The notes below the pieces were generated by a model. The model saw only the letters and a list, made by a program, of their open reading frames with translations, was not told where the DNA came from and did no database searches. From Bacteroidetes bacterium UBA2364 (GTDB taxonomy: Bacteria; Bacteroidota; Rhodothermia; Rhodothermales; UBA2364), in NCBI GenBank assembly GCA_002344075.1, contig DDTM01000010.1:1-17790 (forward strand): a stretch of DNA of 17,790 nt, written 5' to 3'. Shown piece by piece: positions 1 to 9,250 of this stretch. Within the stretch, counting starts at the first letter, position 1. Every line of letters begins with the position of its first letter. Position numbers and translations under genes: made by a program.

Positions 1-160
1 CGGATCACAAACACTTGAAGTATCCATCTTCCGAAAAGGCCTGTCCATTATCCTCGCTAAATGCTTCCGATTTGTCAAGTTCTTGAAGTATCTCAGAACT
101 ATTTTATTACCGCAGAATCATCCGATTTGCAAAAATGTCTGATGGTATGCGTATTCGCCT

Positions 161-598
161 TCACAACATCTTTTGAAACCTCAGGTTATAATCATTAAAC
201 GTCCGGTTATGTTGGGCATTGATTACGGAAAATCCTTCCGAGAGGGCAAGAATGGTCATTCCTGGGTGTTTGTTAGGGAACGTATCAAAGACAAAAGCAC
301 GATACCCCCGCGCTTGTGCGATGTCCATCATTTGGTGTAACATCGCCCGTGCCAAACCGTTTCTGCGGTAAGTGGGCAGCACCCCTCCTTTTGCACTATA
401 AAAAACCTTTTCGTTTCCCATGTACCCGATTTTAAATCCAACGGGTAATCCTTCGAAGTACGCCAATAACACCGTCAAGTCTTCACGATCCATACGGGCA
501 ATGATGTACCGGTCACCAAAGATGGCTTCGTTGAGCCGTTCGATAATCGGTAGCGACTGCATGTCGGACAAGCGGATCGAGTAAGGAGGGGGAATCAT
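161..598 (-). CDS. GNAT-family N-acetyltransferase
   Basis: A 145-residue protein with the acetyl-CoA binding motif A of the GNAT fold at residues 72-86, including the pyrophosphate-loop pattern RRNGLA (78-83) followed by a helix. The preceding beta strands (VLLAYFEGLPVGFKIGY, 43-59) fit the usual GNAT core, and its length is typical of a single-domain enzyme. It probably moves an acetyl group from acetyl-CoA to an amine, but nothing in the sequence shows the substrate. The ATG lies 5 bases after the stop of the UvrD-type helicase gene and has no clear Shine-Dalgarno sequence, so translational coupling is likely. It is the last gene of the minus-strand unit that begins with parC. The family is clear; the substrate is unknown. 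Confidence 0.87.
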   Translation of the reverse strand: MIPPPYSIRLSDMQSLPIIERLNEAIFGDRYIIARMDREDLTVLLAYFEGLPVGFKIGYMGNEKVFYSAKGGVLPTYRRNGLARAMLHQMMDIAQARGYRAFVFDTFPNKHPGMTILALSEGFSVINAQHNRTFNDYNLRFQKML

Positions 599-603
599 GG
601 GTG

Positions 604-2646
604 TTAGCTTGAAGAGGGCAGGGATAAATAAGGATCGCCCGTAGAAAGTTCATTATTGGAAGGAGACGATTCTACCAATTGCCAAGGCTCTGCAAGGTGT
701 TCAGGAATATCCTGAATAAAGCGCGAGGGTTTGGTAAAGTACTCGCCGCCAAAACTCCTTTGATAGCCCAGTACCGAATGCGAAACAAACAGATAATCCT
801 TTGCACGGGTGAGGGCAACATACAACAAACGTCTTTCTTCGTCTAACGCCGATCGTCTATTAAGCGCATAAGCGGAAGGTAATACCCCCTCTAGTACCTG
901 AATAACAAAAACAGCTTGGTATTCCAAGCCCTTCGCAGAATGAATGGTGGACAAAACCAGCGGGATCTCATCCTTTTGTATGGCTTCTACCTCCACCGTG
1001 CTTCGTTCGATGGGATCGAGTGCGAGCGCACGGAGCAGATCTCCTCTTGTCACAAAATTGGCGGCAATACCCACAAAATGTTCTAAATCTTGACGACGTT
1101 TTTCGGTATCATCAGGGTGAACCCGCTCCAGAATAGGGCCATAATAATGAATGACATCTGATACCTGAGACGAAGCGAGGCGTTCTCCTTTTCGTAAATC
1201 CTGCAATAACAAAGCGAGTGACCTCAGTTGTCCTACATGTTTTTTAAATGGTTGCAGGCTGTCAAAATCGTAGGGTTTATCGGTGGTTAATATCCACTGA
1301 ATCAGCTCTTGTGCGGTTTTGGGACCAATGCCTTTAAGCAACATCAAGACCCTTTGCCATGCCACTGCATCTAATGGGTTCTCGACGATTTTAAGGTGTG
1401 CCAGAACATCCTTGATGTGGGCAGCATCGTTTAATTTTAGTCCGCCATACTTTACAAACGGGATATTACATCGGGCCAGCTCCAATTCAAGATCGTAAGA
1501 GTCGCGGCCATTACGGAAAAGAACGGCCATTTCGTTAAGCGGGATGCCTTCCTCGCGCAGTTGCAAAACCATCTGGCATACAAATCGGCTTTGAAAGCGG
1601 TCATCTGGGGCTTGTACGATGGCGGGAAGTTCGCCACCGTCCCTTCGGGAGAAAAGTTCTTTTTCGTAGCGTTCGTGGGCTTGGGATAAGACGTGGTTGG
1701 CCAGTTGTAAAATAGGCGGTGTAGATCGGTAGTTTTCTTCTAATTTATACAGGGTTGTTCCAGCAAAACGTTTTGGAAATCCCATGATATTTTGAAAATT
1801 GGCTCCTCGGAAGGCATAAATACTCTGGGCATCATCACCTACGGCCATTACATTACCATGAACGGATGCAAAAGCCGCCACTAGATCCCCTTGAAGTTTA
1901 TTGGTGTCCTGAAACTCATCCACCAAAACGTGGCGGATTCGGGCACAAACTTCATATCGAATTGTGGGGTGTGCTTCAAAGAGTTGTAATGTGCGTACCA
2001 ACAAATCGTCATAATCCATAAGCCCATGTTTTTGTTTATATTGATCATAGGCTTTGTACAATGTCAAAATTTCAGTCTCATGTTTGGCGTATTGCGGGAA
2101 TTCTTGAGCGAGTAGTTGGGGGATGTCTTTTTGGCGGTTTATGCTTGCAGAAAAGAGATGGTATAAGGTATCCTTTTTAGGGAAACGGGTTTTAGACTGG
2201 TGAAAACCTTGTTGGGTACGGAGTAAGTCCACGACATCCGCCGCATCAGCGGCATCTAAAACGCTGAATCGAACCGGAAAACCTATTTGCTGGGCATATC
2301 GTTGCAACACACTCAGACAAAAACCATGAAACGTACCGCCTTTGATCCCTTCGCATCGTCCATCTAACAAAACGGTAGCACGGTTAAGCATTTCTCGCGC
2401 TGCACGTCGAGTAAAGGTCAGTAATACAATTTCTTCGGGAGGAACCCCACTTTCCACCAATCGAGCCAAGCGATATATCAACGTGCGCGTTTTTCCTGTT
2501 CCGGCTCCTGCAATTACCAAAGCAGGGCCATTTGGAGCCTCGACCACCGCCAACTGTTGAGGATTCAGGTGTTCGGCATATGGGATTTGATAATGCACCA
2601 ACGGTATAGGTGCGGATTCCCGTTTTAGGACAAAAGAGCGTGCCAT
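604..2646 (-). CDS. UvrD/PcrA/Rep-type superfamily 1 DNA helicase
   Basis: A 680-residue ATP-dependent 3'-5' DNA helicase. All SF1A motifs are visible in order: Q motif LNPQQ (27-31), Walker A AGAGTGKT (46-53), motif Ia LLTFTRRAA (75-83), motif II DEFQDTN (243-249), motif III GDDAQSIYAFRGA (270-282), motif IV EENYRSTPPIL (303-313), motif V LSTIHSAKGLEYQAVF (565-580) and motif VI EERRLLYVALTRAKDYL (603-619). The length fits UvrD, PcrA and Rep; the C-terminal tail after motif VI is short. Such helicases act in nucleotide excision and mismatch repair, plasmid replication or removal of stalled polymerases and RecA filaments. The sequence does not say which, so no symbol is given. The gene follows parE by 67 bases and precedes the GNAT gene by 5, which suggests co-transcription with the topoisomerase genes. 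Confidence 0.95.
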   Translation of the reverse strand: MARSFVLKRESAPIPLVHYQIPYAEHLNPQQLAVVEAPNGPALVIAGAGTGKTRTLIYRLARLVESGVPPEEIVLLTFTRRAAREMLNRATVLLDGRCEGIKGGTFHGFCLSVLQRYAQQIGFPVRFSVLDAADAADVVDLLRTQQGFHQSKTRFPKKDTLYHLFSASINRQKDIPQLLAQEFPQYAKHETEILTLYKAYDQYKQKHGLMDYDDLLVRTLQLFEAHPTIRYEVCARIRHVLVDEFQDTNKLQGDLVAAFASVHGNVMAVGDDAQSIYAFRGANFQNIMGFPKRFAGTTLYKLEENYRSTPPILQLANHVLSQAHERYEKELFSRRDGGELPAIVQAPDDRFQSRFVCQMVLQLREEGIPLNEMAVLFRNGRDSYDLELELARCNIPFVKYGGLKLNDAAHIKDVLAHLKIVENPLDAVAWQRVLMLLKGIGPKTAQELIQWILTTDKPYDFDSLQPFKKHVGQLRSLALLLQDLRKGERLASSQVSDVIHYYGPILERVHPDDTEKRRQDLEHFVGIAANFVTRGDLLRALALDPIERSTVEVEAIQKDEIPLVLSTIHSAKGLEYQAVFVIQVLEGVLPSAYALNRRSALDEERRLLYVALTRAKDYLFVSHSVLGYQRSFGGEYFTKPSRFIQDIPEHLAEPWQLVESSPSNNELSTGDPYLSLPSSS

Positions 2647-2713
2647 GCGTTTGGATGGAGTTTTCTATAAATATACGCCAGCCAATCATCCATAAAAAAC
2701 GTCCTAAATTGCT

Positions 2714-4642
2714 TTAAACATCAAGCTCTTCGGCTTCTTCCGCGTTTTCCATGATAAACCGATACCGTGCCGAGGCATCTTTTCCCATTAAGTCTGTAAT
2801 GACCTGTTCGGTTCGAAGACGTTCGGTATCTGGTATTGAAACCCGTAGCAAACGTCGCTTATCCGGATCGAGGGTGGTTTCTTTCAAGGTTTGGGGCATC
2901 ATTTCTCCCAAGCCTTTAAAACGTTGGATTTCGGCTATGGCGCGGGGTTTAGACTTTTTTTGTTCACGGATAATACGTTCGCGGTCTGTATCGTCTAAGG
3001 CCCAGAAAGTTTCTTTACCCACATCTACACGGTAGAGTGGCGGTTGCGCAATATAGACATAGCCGCCATCTATCAACGAACGCATATGCCGGTAAAAAAA
3101 GGTAAGCAAGAGCGTCGCAATGTGGTGGCCGTCTGAGTCGGCATCCATCAGCAAGATTATTTTATGGTATCGAAGGTTGCCCAAGTCCATTTTATCTCCA
3201 ATTCCACAGCCCAGTGCCAATAGAATATTGCTTAACTCCTTGTTATCCGTCAGTTTTTTTGCATTTGCTTGTTCAGTATTCAGAACTTTTCCGCGTAATG
3301 GCAAGATTGCCTGAAACTTCCGGTCGCGTCCTTGTTTGGCAGAGCCGCCCGCCGAGTCTCCTTCCACGATAAATAGCTCACACTCGTCTGGTTTTTTAGA
3401 GGAGCAATCCGCCAATTTACCCGGCAAGGCTAAGCGGGAACTACCCACCGATTTAGCACGCACCGCTTGAACGGCAGTCCGGCTGGCCAATCGGGCTTTT
3501 GCAGCCTGAACCACCCGTGCCGCAATGGCATCACCAAACGATGGATGGGCATTGAGCCATTGTTCTAGATCTAATCGGAACGCATTATTTACCAAAGATC
3601 GGGCTTCGGGATTATTGAGTTTGTCCTTGGTTTGTCCCTGAAATTGTGGCTCGGTCATATATACATTCAGAATGGCAAAAAGCCCTTCTCGAATATCATC
3701 CGCCGAGATTTCCAATTTCTTATCCGTCAGGTTGTGCGTTTCCATGTAGGCTCTAACGGCCTTCACTACCCCATCTTTCAGGCCCGCTTCGTGCGTACCA
3801 CCATCGGCGGTTGGAATACCATTTACATATGATTTAATAGACTCACGCGGAGATTCTGTCCATTGCAGTACCAATTCTGCCCGTAAACCCGCTATCAAGT
3901 CCGGTTGTGACAACGCAAATTGTTCGGAATGGATGGGCCGTACTTTGTCTTTTACAACCATGTGGGTCAGATATTCCCGGATACCACCCTCGTGGTGAAA
4001 TTCGTGACGTTTCCCGTTTACATCATCTTTAAAAACGATTTTTAGTGTCTTATTTAAATAGGTTTTGGTCTCCAAGTTCTCGGCAATCAGGGCCGCATCG
4101 AATGTGGTGGTCTCGAAAATGTCTTCATCCGGTCGGAATTGAATGGTAGTCCCAGAACCACGCGAATTGGGGTTGAGTACTTTGAGGTTGGTAATTGGAA
4201 CGCCTTTTGTAAAGATTTGCTGATAGGTTTTCCCATCGCGTTTAATGGTGGCGATGAGTTCTTCCGAGAGAGCATTTACAACCGAGGAACCTACTCCGTG
4301 CAGACCACCGGAGGTAATATAATTAGAACCATCGAACTTACCGCCTGCATGGAGCGTTGTGAGAATAAGCTCTAAGGTCGGGACTTTTTTTACAGGGTGA
4401 ATGTCCACCGGAATTCCACGACCATTGTCACTCACCGAGCAAGTTTTTCCGTCTTTATGAAGGGTCACTTCAATTAGGGTGGCATAACCGTTTGTGGCCT
4501 CGTCCACCGCATTATCAACGATTTCCCAGAGTAGATGGTGTAACCCCGCTTTACCCGTCCCGCCAATATACATGCCTGGACGTTTGCGCACGGGCTCAAG
4601 CCCTTCGAGTACCTGAATATTTTCACCTGTATAATTACTCAT
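2714..4642 (-). CDS. parE: DNA topoisomerase IV subunit B (ParE-type; GyrB paralogue)
   Basis: A 642-residue type IIA topoisomerase ATPase subunit. The GHKL ATPase motifs are complete: WEIVDNAVDEA (39-49), SDNGRGIPVD (71-80) and GGLHGVGSSVVNALS (112-126). The transducer follows, then the TOPRIM domain with EGDSAGG (427-433), DADSD (500-504) and QRFKGLGEM (573-581). After the TOPRIM aspartates the sequence reads HHIATLLLTFF and later PPLYRVDVGKETFWALDD and KETTLDP. These are closer to ParE (HIATLL, YRIDLGKE, RETTLDP) than to GyrB. With ParC it would form the heterotetramer that decatenates daughter chromosomes and relaxes supercoils using ATP. It is separated from parC by a small membrane-protein gene. 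A divergent GyrB is the alternative; type IIA subunit B is certain, the ParE label is likely. Confidence 0.9.
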   Translation of the reverse strand: MSNYTGENIQVLEGLEPVRKRPGMYIGGTGKAGLHHLLWEIVDNAVDEATNGYATLIEVTLHKDGKTCSVSDNGRGIPVDIHPVKKVPTLELILTTLHAGGKFDGSNYITSGGLHGVGSSVVNALSEELIATIKRDGKTYQQIFTKGVPITNLKVLNPNSRGSGTTIQFRPDEDIFETTTFDAALIAENLETKTYLNKTLKIVFKDDVNGKRHEFHHEGGIREYLTHMVVKDKVRPIHSEQFALSQPDLIAGLRAELVLQWTESPRESIKSYVNGIPTADGGTHEAGLKDGVVKAVRAYMETHNLTDKKLEISADDIREGLFAILNVYMTEPQFQGQTKDKLNNPEARSLVNNAFRLDLEQWLNAHPSFGDAIAARVVQAAKARLASRTAVQAVRAKSVGSSRLALPGKLADCSSKKPDECELFIVEGDSAGGSAKQGRDRKFQAILPLRGKVLNTEQANAKKLTDNKELSNILLALGCGIGDKMDLGNLRYHKIILLMDADSDGHHIATLLLTFFYRHMRSLIDGGYVYIAQPPLYRVDVGKETFWALDDTDRERIIREQKKSKPRAIAEIQRFKGLGEMMPQTLKETTLDPDKRRLLRVSIPDTERLRTEQVITDLMGKDASARYRFIMENAEEAEELDV

Positions 4643-4669
4643 CTATTTATTTTTTATAATCTTATTGCA

Positions 4670-5425
4670 TTATCGGTGCAAGGAAGGAAAGTTTGTTGGG
4701 CCGTGCTGTTCTTCTTCGTCTAAATGTAAGTCTCGGATCAAGTCCGCTTGGGGTTCTAATGCGTATTCAGGAACCCCGTATCCTTCTATAAACAACCTTT
4801 GGAATTGCCTCTCTATATCTTCTTCTGGGAGGTTTTGCGGATACAAAGGCGCTTCTTCCAAAAACTGTTTGGTCATCACTGATACCACATCTCTTACCAA
4901 AAAATTGTGATAGGCCGCTGTTTGCTGTTGTTTCGTTTTCCACAATCCATATGCCCAGATAGCCACCAAGGCGACTGCGGCCATACCCATTATCTGGAGA
5001 GAATGAGTATCCGTAAACAAAATCCCCAGAACAGTCCCGAATAAAACTAAAAAAGCCATCCCACCTTGCTCCAAACGGACAGAGGTACGGACAAAGCGAT
5101 CGGAGGGGGATTGAAAATCCACATTTGTTTGAATAGACAACAGGGCCATATCGTTTTCAGACGGTGTTCTGTGTAATAAATGCGCCAACGAATCCGATAG
5201 ACGAACTTTCTCCGGAGGAATTTCGAATGTCGTAGCAATGGCCCATTTTGCCCGTTCCTCAAAGGTCTTTTGGAGGGTGGTCTCTGATGGCATACGACCG
5301 ATTTTGGAGCGAACCAAGTGTAACAATTCCCCATATTTTTGGGTACGTTGTTGCTCCTCTGGCGTCATTAGAATGCCAAATTCATCTTCGAGGTCATACC
5401 AAAAAAATGGACTAACTTTCTTCAT
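4670..5425 (-). CDS. unrecognised membrane protein with two degenerate acyl-carrier-protein-like halves
   Basis: A 251-residue protein that I do not recognise. Two hydrophobic segments (about 122-137 and 144-162) separated by a short polar turn suggest a helical hairpin in the membrane, with both soluble halves on the same side. The halves look alike. Around 52-84 there is a helix ending FEIPPEKVRLSDSLAHLL; around 202-238 there is a helix ending YGVPEYALEPQADLIRDLHL. Each resembles helix 1, loop and the start of helix 2 of an acyl carrier protein (GV-x-x-x-x-I-x-x-x-x-x-F-x-x-DLG-x-DSL). The phosphopantetheine serine is absent: the second copy has DEEE in place of DSLE. The gene sits 27 bases from both parC and parE, so it is expressed with topoisomerase IV. 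The carrier-protein likeness is by eye and no function is claimed. Confidence 0.85.
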   Translation of the reverse strand: MKKVSPFFWYDLEDEFGILMTPEEQQRTQKYGELLHLVRSKIGRMPSETTLQKTFEERAKWAIATTFEIPPEKVRLSDSLAHLLHRTPSENDMALLSIQTNVDFQSPSDRFVRTSVRLEQGGMAFLVLFGTVLGILFTDTHSLQIMGMAAVALVAIWAYGLWKTKQQQTAAYHNFLVRDVVSVMTKQFLEEAPLYPQNLPEEDIERQFQRLFIEGYGVPEYALEPQADLIRDLHLDEEEQHGPTNFPSLHR

Positions 5426-5452
5426 AAAATCTTATTTTACAACATCTTCTAT

Positions 5453-7792
5453 TTATTCACCTGCACCATTTAACCGGATTTCCACGGGTTCATAAATAGC
5501 CTTTACCAAGGTTCCACGTTCGATGATGCTCTTGCCTTTATTGGCTCTTTTGGAGACCTCAAACTTGGTGGGACGTACAATTTCCTGCCGCCCCCGATTG
5601 GTCTCTACGGTCAGCCCTTGTCGTTGTGCCCCCGAAAGTGCAAAGCCCATTAAGCGGTCTTTAGGCTCCAGACGCATGGCAATCACGCCGCGTGCGGCCC
5701 CCTTCACCACCGAGATCTGATTAAGCGGAAAGATCAGACCACGCCCTTGCTGTGAAGCAATGCACACATTTTCATCCCCCCGTGCTACATAGACCGCCAA
5801 GGCTTCGTCGCCGGGCGGGACTTTCATAAACGTGCGACCAGCTTTGGTAGAAGGTTCTACAAACGATTCACTCGTCAATCGGACAGCCATTGCCGCAGCA
5901 GTGATCCCAACCAAAAAAGGCCCAGTGATTTCCTCCTCCACTTCGCCAAACAACTCGGTAGAAGATTTTTTCTCCTGAAGGGCTTCTGGCATTACACGTG
6001 GATCAAAAGACACCACACCAATCACCCGCTCTCTGTCGGAAAAAGTGAAGTACTTTTGAATTGGATCGCCATAACCTGTCGTTTGGTTCAGTTCATCTAT
6101 GCGGATGGTATAGGCTTTGCCCAAACTCGTGAAAAAGCAAACACTGTCGCGAGTAGAACCGGGCAAAGCCCACCCCACTTGATCGCCCTCTCGGATGCGA
6201 ATGGACTCCAAGTTGGCATACGAGCGTTGCCGCTTCACCCAACCATCGCGGGTGACAATCACATACACGTCTTCCTTTACAATATAAGCTTCTTCGGTAT
6301 AGGCCAATTTTGCGTCGGGGCCTGCAATTACCGATCGGCGCTCATCGGCAAATTTTTTTCGGATGTTGCGCAATTCGCCCCGCACCATTTTCCAGAGCGC
6401 TTGCTCATCGCCCAGAAGGGCCCGAATTTCGGCGGCACGTGCTTCCTTTTCGGCCAGTTCTCGTAAAATATCCTCGATTTCGAGTTGTGCGAGCCGATAT
6501 AACTTGGTTTCTAATACGGCATCGGCCTGAATGTCGTCAATGCCAAAGCGGCTGATCAGCCCTCTGGCGGCATCGGCCTTGTCACGGGAGGAGCGGATGA
6601 TGCGAATGGCTTCGTCTAAAGCATCAAAAATAATGGCAAAGCCTTTCAGGATGTGAATGCGCTTTTCCAACATTTCCAGTTCATGCCGGAGTCTCTTCAC
6701 CACCACTTCGTACCGAAAATCGAGGAAGTGCCGAAGCGCCTCTTTTAGATTTACCTTTTTCGGCGTTGAAATTTCGGGGTTATCCGTCGGAACCAAGCAT
6801 GTCATGTTAACATGGAAGCGGGTTTGGAGAGGCGTATGTTTAAAGAGATACGCCATTGCAGCATCCGCATCGGCCCCTTTTTTGAGTTCCAACACCACCC
6901 GAATTTCGGTCGTGGATTCATCCCAAACATCTACAACTTGCGGTAGTTTTCCGGCACGCACAATATCTGCAATTTTCTCCACGAGATCGGCCTTGGAGTG
7001 ACCAAATGGAACCGAGGTAAGGATAATGGCCTGTTTATTCCCCTCCATTTTTTCGGTCGTATATTCACCACGAAGTTCGACAGCTCCTTCGCCAGACTCA
7101 TAGACTTTGATCAGTTCGTCGTGCGTATTGAGGATCCGTCCAAACGTTGGAAAGTCCGGACCTAAAAACACGTCCATTAGGTCTTTAACCGTTGATTCAG
7201 GCTTTTTCGCCAATAAGATCGCAGCGTCTAAGGTTTCACCAAGGTTGTGTGGGGGAATATTGGTGGCCATTCCAACAGCAATTCCGGTAGTTCCATTCAC
7301 CAAGAGATTGGGAACCTGTGCGGGCAAAACAATCGGCTCAGAAAGTGTTCCGTCGTAATTGGGGCGAAACGGCACGGTTTGCTGCCGGATTTCCTCGATT
7401 AGGGCTACGGCCATTGGGCGGAGCTTCGCCTCGGTATAACGCATCGCCGCAGGGCTATCGCCATCAATCGAACCAAAGTTTCCTTGTCCATCCACCAGCA
7501 TATAGCGCATCGAGAAGTCTTGGGCCATCCGCACCATTGCATCATATACTGCCGTATCGCCATGTGGGTGGAACTTACCAATAACCTCGCCCACCACCTG
7601 AGCACTTTTCCGGTGACGCCCTTCTGGCATCAACCGCAAATTGTTATACATCGCATACAAAATTCGGCGATGAACGGGTTTCAAGCCATCCCGCACATCC
7701 GGCAAGGCACGGCTCGTAATGACAGAAAGCGCGTAATTCAGGTACTTTTGTCGGGCAGTATCCTGCAATGAAATCACATCTACTATAGGCAT
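5453..7792 (-). CDS. parC: DNA topoisomerase IV subunit A (ParC-type; GyrA paralogue)
   Basis: A 779-residue type IIA topoisomerase cleavage-religation subunit. The active-site tyrosine is Tyr119 in AAMRYTEAKL, placed as in GyrA and ParC. The quinolone-determining segment HPHGDTAVYDAMVRMAQDF (75-93) keeps Thr80 and Asp84 at the two positions where resistance changes usually fall, so this looks like an unmutated target site. The C-terminal domain begins EDVYVIVTRDGWVKRQRSYANL and lacks the GyrA box (QRRGG[KR]G) needed for wrapping and negative supercoiling, which supports ParC over GyrA. It is the first gene of the minus-strand unit and acts with the ParE-type protein encoded two genes downstream. 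A GyrA that has lost its box cannot be ruled out. Confidence 0.92.
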   Translation of the reverse strand: MPIVDVISLQDTARQKYLNYALSVITSRALPDVRDGLKPVHRRILYAMYNNLRLMPEGRHRKSAQVVGEVIGKFHPHGDTAVYDAMVRMAQDFSMRYMLVDGQGNFGSIDGDSPAAMRYTEAKLRPMAVALIEEIRQQTVPFRPNYDGTLSEPIVLPAQVPNLLVNGTTGIAVGMATNIPPHNLGETLDAAILLAKKPESTVKDLMDVFLGPDFPTFGRILNTHDELIKVYESGEGAVELRGEYTTEKMEGNKQAIILTSVPFGHSKADLVEKIADIVRAGKLPQVVDVWDESTTEIRVVLELKKGADADAAMAYLFKHTPLQTRFHVNMTCLVPTDNPEISTPKKVNLKEALRHFLDFRYEVVVKRLRHELEMLEKRIHILKGFAIIFDALDEAIRIIRSSRDKADAARGLISRFGIDDIQADAVLETKLYRLAQLEIEDILRELAEKEARAAEIRALLGDEQALWKMVRGELRNIRKKFADERRSVIAGPDAKLAYTEEAYIVKEDVYVIVTRDGWVKRQRSYANLESIRIREGDQVGWALPGSTRDSVCFFTSLGKAYTIRIDELNQTTGYGDPIQKYFTFSDRERVIGVVSFDPRVMPEALQEKKSSTELFGEVEEEITGPFLVGITAAAMAVRLTSESFVEPSTKAGRTFMKVPPGDEALAVYVARGDENVCIASQQGRGLIFPLNQISVVKGAARGVIAMRLEPKDRLMGFALSGAQRQGLTVETNRGRQEIVRPTKFEVSKRANKGKSIIERGTLVKAIYEPVEIRLNGAGE

Positions 7793-7869
7793 CTTATATT
7801 CGCTCGGGTCTATTCTGCATGGTTAGGCTTATGCCATATTCGCCACTCTTCACTCAAAAGAATGTGTGT

Positions 7870-7898
7870 AATATATGTAAAAACTTTTCACTACGCAA
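7870..7898 (-). promoter_or_regulatory. candidate sigma70-like promoter for the parC operon
   Basis: On the minus strand TTGCGT (7898-7893) is followed after exactly 17 bases by TATATT (7875-7870). This fits a sigma70-type -35/-10 pair and would leave an untranslated leader of roughly 70 bases before the parC ATG at 7792. It lies in the 193-base gap between the DUF5009 gene stop and parC. AT-rich chance matches are possible, and Bacteroidota often use a different consensus, so support is modest. Confidence 0.35.
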
Positions 7899-7985
7899 CG
7901 ATGTGCAACGTGAACGCGAAAAATAATGGGCCTACAATCCTGCAACAAACGAATCATACGTTTACTACGGCTTTTCACGTGCCAA

Positions 7986-9107
7986 TCACAACTTAACAAA
8001 GAGTTTCTTGCGATACATCCAAAGCAGCACCAGCCAAAACCCCAATACATGTGCCAATGCAAACAACAATGAGCCATTGTAGTCGCCCGCCAGAGGCCGA
8101 AAAATGGTCTCGAAGAGGTATTCATAGCCACTTACACTTTTGCCATACAAATCGAACTTCACTTTTAGAATGGTCACCACCCAAATGCCGGAAATAAAGA
8201 ATGCAAAAATGGCATTGGTCCCATACACCACAAAAGGAAAAGTCATTTTCTTCCAGCCTTTTACCTCGGTTATCCAGAGCAAAAACGCCAAGAACCAGAT
8301 CCCCAATCCTCCGGTAACAAGAACATACGAACTGGTCCAGATTTTTTTATTGATCGGGAAACCCCAGTGCCAGACTAACCCCGCCACTATCAGGACCGCC
8401 CCATAGGCCCAAAAACGAGACAGCAACAACCCCCATGATTCCCGTTTACCGATCAGACGCCCCACTTCATATCCAATCAGCAACGTCACCAAGGAAGGGA
8501 GGGTACTCAAGACGCCCTCCGGATCGAAAGGCAAGCCTTCCCCTTTATACATATGGTTCTCGCCCAAAATCCAAAGATCCACCTGGCGCTGAAAGTTGGT
8601 TTGCAGGCTAAATACATCGTTTCCGGTTCCACCCAGCGCCATGATCAACCAGTATCCGATCAAAATCACCGCCGAAAGCCCCCATATTTTTTTCTGATCC
8701 AGATACAATACAGTAAGCGACCCAAAGAAATAACACAAGGCGATGCGAGGCAATACCCCCAATATGCGGAAATGTGAATAATCCCAATTTTGCTTAATCA
8801 ATGGCCATGTATGCATAATCACGTACAATACATAAATACTGACGGTACGCCAGAAAATTTTCCGGATCAATTCCCAAGAAGGTTTCTGCCCGTACTGACC
8901 AAACGAAAACCACATGGAAACCCCACCAATGAACAGAAAAAACGGAAAAACCAGATCCGTGGGTGTTAGGCCGTGCCATGCGGCATGTTCTAAAGGCGGG
9001 TACACAAATCCCCAGCTTCCGGGATTATTGACCAAAATCATTCCAGCGATGGTGAGACCGCGAAGGGCATCCAATGCCACCAAACGTTCTTTAAAAGCTA
9101 CCGACAT
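7986..9107 (-). CDS. HGSNAT/NagX-like membrane acyltransferase family protein (DUF5009, COG4299)
   Basis: A 373-residue polytopic membrane protein. The N-terminus RLVALDALRGLTIAGMIL (8-25) and the segment with EHAAWHGLTPTDLVFPFFLF (40-59) are hallmarks of bacterial relatives of heparan-alpha-glucosaminide N-acetyltransferase. They include the conserved His41, His45 and Asp51 near the membrane face. Several further hydrophobic stretches follow (about 86-104, 118-135, 142-158, 206-220, 235-252, 263-280, 295-320, 345-366). Family members have about the same length. In bacteria some (NagX) are tied to amino-sugar uptake, but there is no sugar gene nearby here, so the substrate is unknown. The start is set by the ATG just before the conserved N-terminus. 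The gene stands alone, with 143 bases to hxlR and 193 to parC. Confidence 0.88.
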   Translation of the reverse strand: MSVAFKERLVALDALRGLTIAGMILVNNPGSWGFVYPPLEHAAWHGLTPTDLVFPFFLFIGGVSMWFSFGQYGQKPSWELIRKIFWRTVSIYVLYVIMHTWPLIKQNWDYSHFRILGVLPRIALCYFFGSLTVLYLDQKKIWGLSAVILIGYWLIMALGGTGNDVFSLQTNFQRQVDLWILGENHMYKGEGLPFDPEGVLSTLPSLVTLLIGYEVGRLIGKRESWGLLLSRFWAYGAVLIVAGLVWHWGFPINKKIWTSSYVLVTGGLGIWFLAFLLWITEVKGWKKMTFPFVVYGTNAIFAFFISGIWVVTILKVKFDLYGKSVSGYEYLFETIFRPLAGDYNGSLLFALAHVLGFWLVLLWMYRKKLFVKL

Positions 9108-9250
9108 AGTTTTACGATTTACGGTGTAATCTAAACAGAACTGTATGCTCCGTCATAAGAGAAAGGTACAACATTTGACCCCTTGACAGTAATACTATGA
9201 CAAGTTTACTCAGACAATAAAACCTAAATAAACAGAACGAGAATAGACAG

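Noticed and set aside
1..160. Short minus-strand open stretch at the left edge ending SEDGYFKCL, and a CTTGAAGTATC direct repeat at 14 and 82.
   Set aside because: The open stretch is preceded by two stop codons with no start, and an 11-base repeat pair alone has no clear meaning.
9132..9238. Direct repeat TAAACAGAAC at 9132 and 9229, considered as an island target-site duplication.
   Set aside because: Both copies lie on the same side of the accessory block, so they do not flank it.
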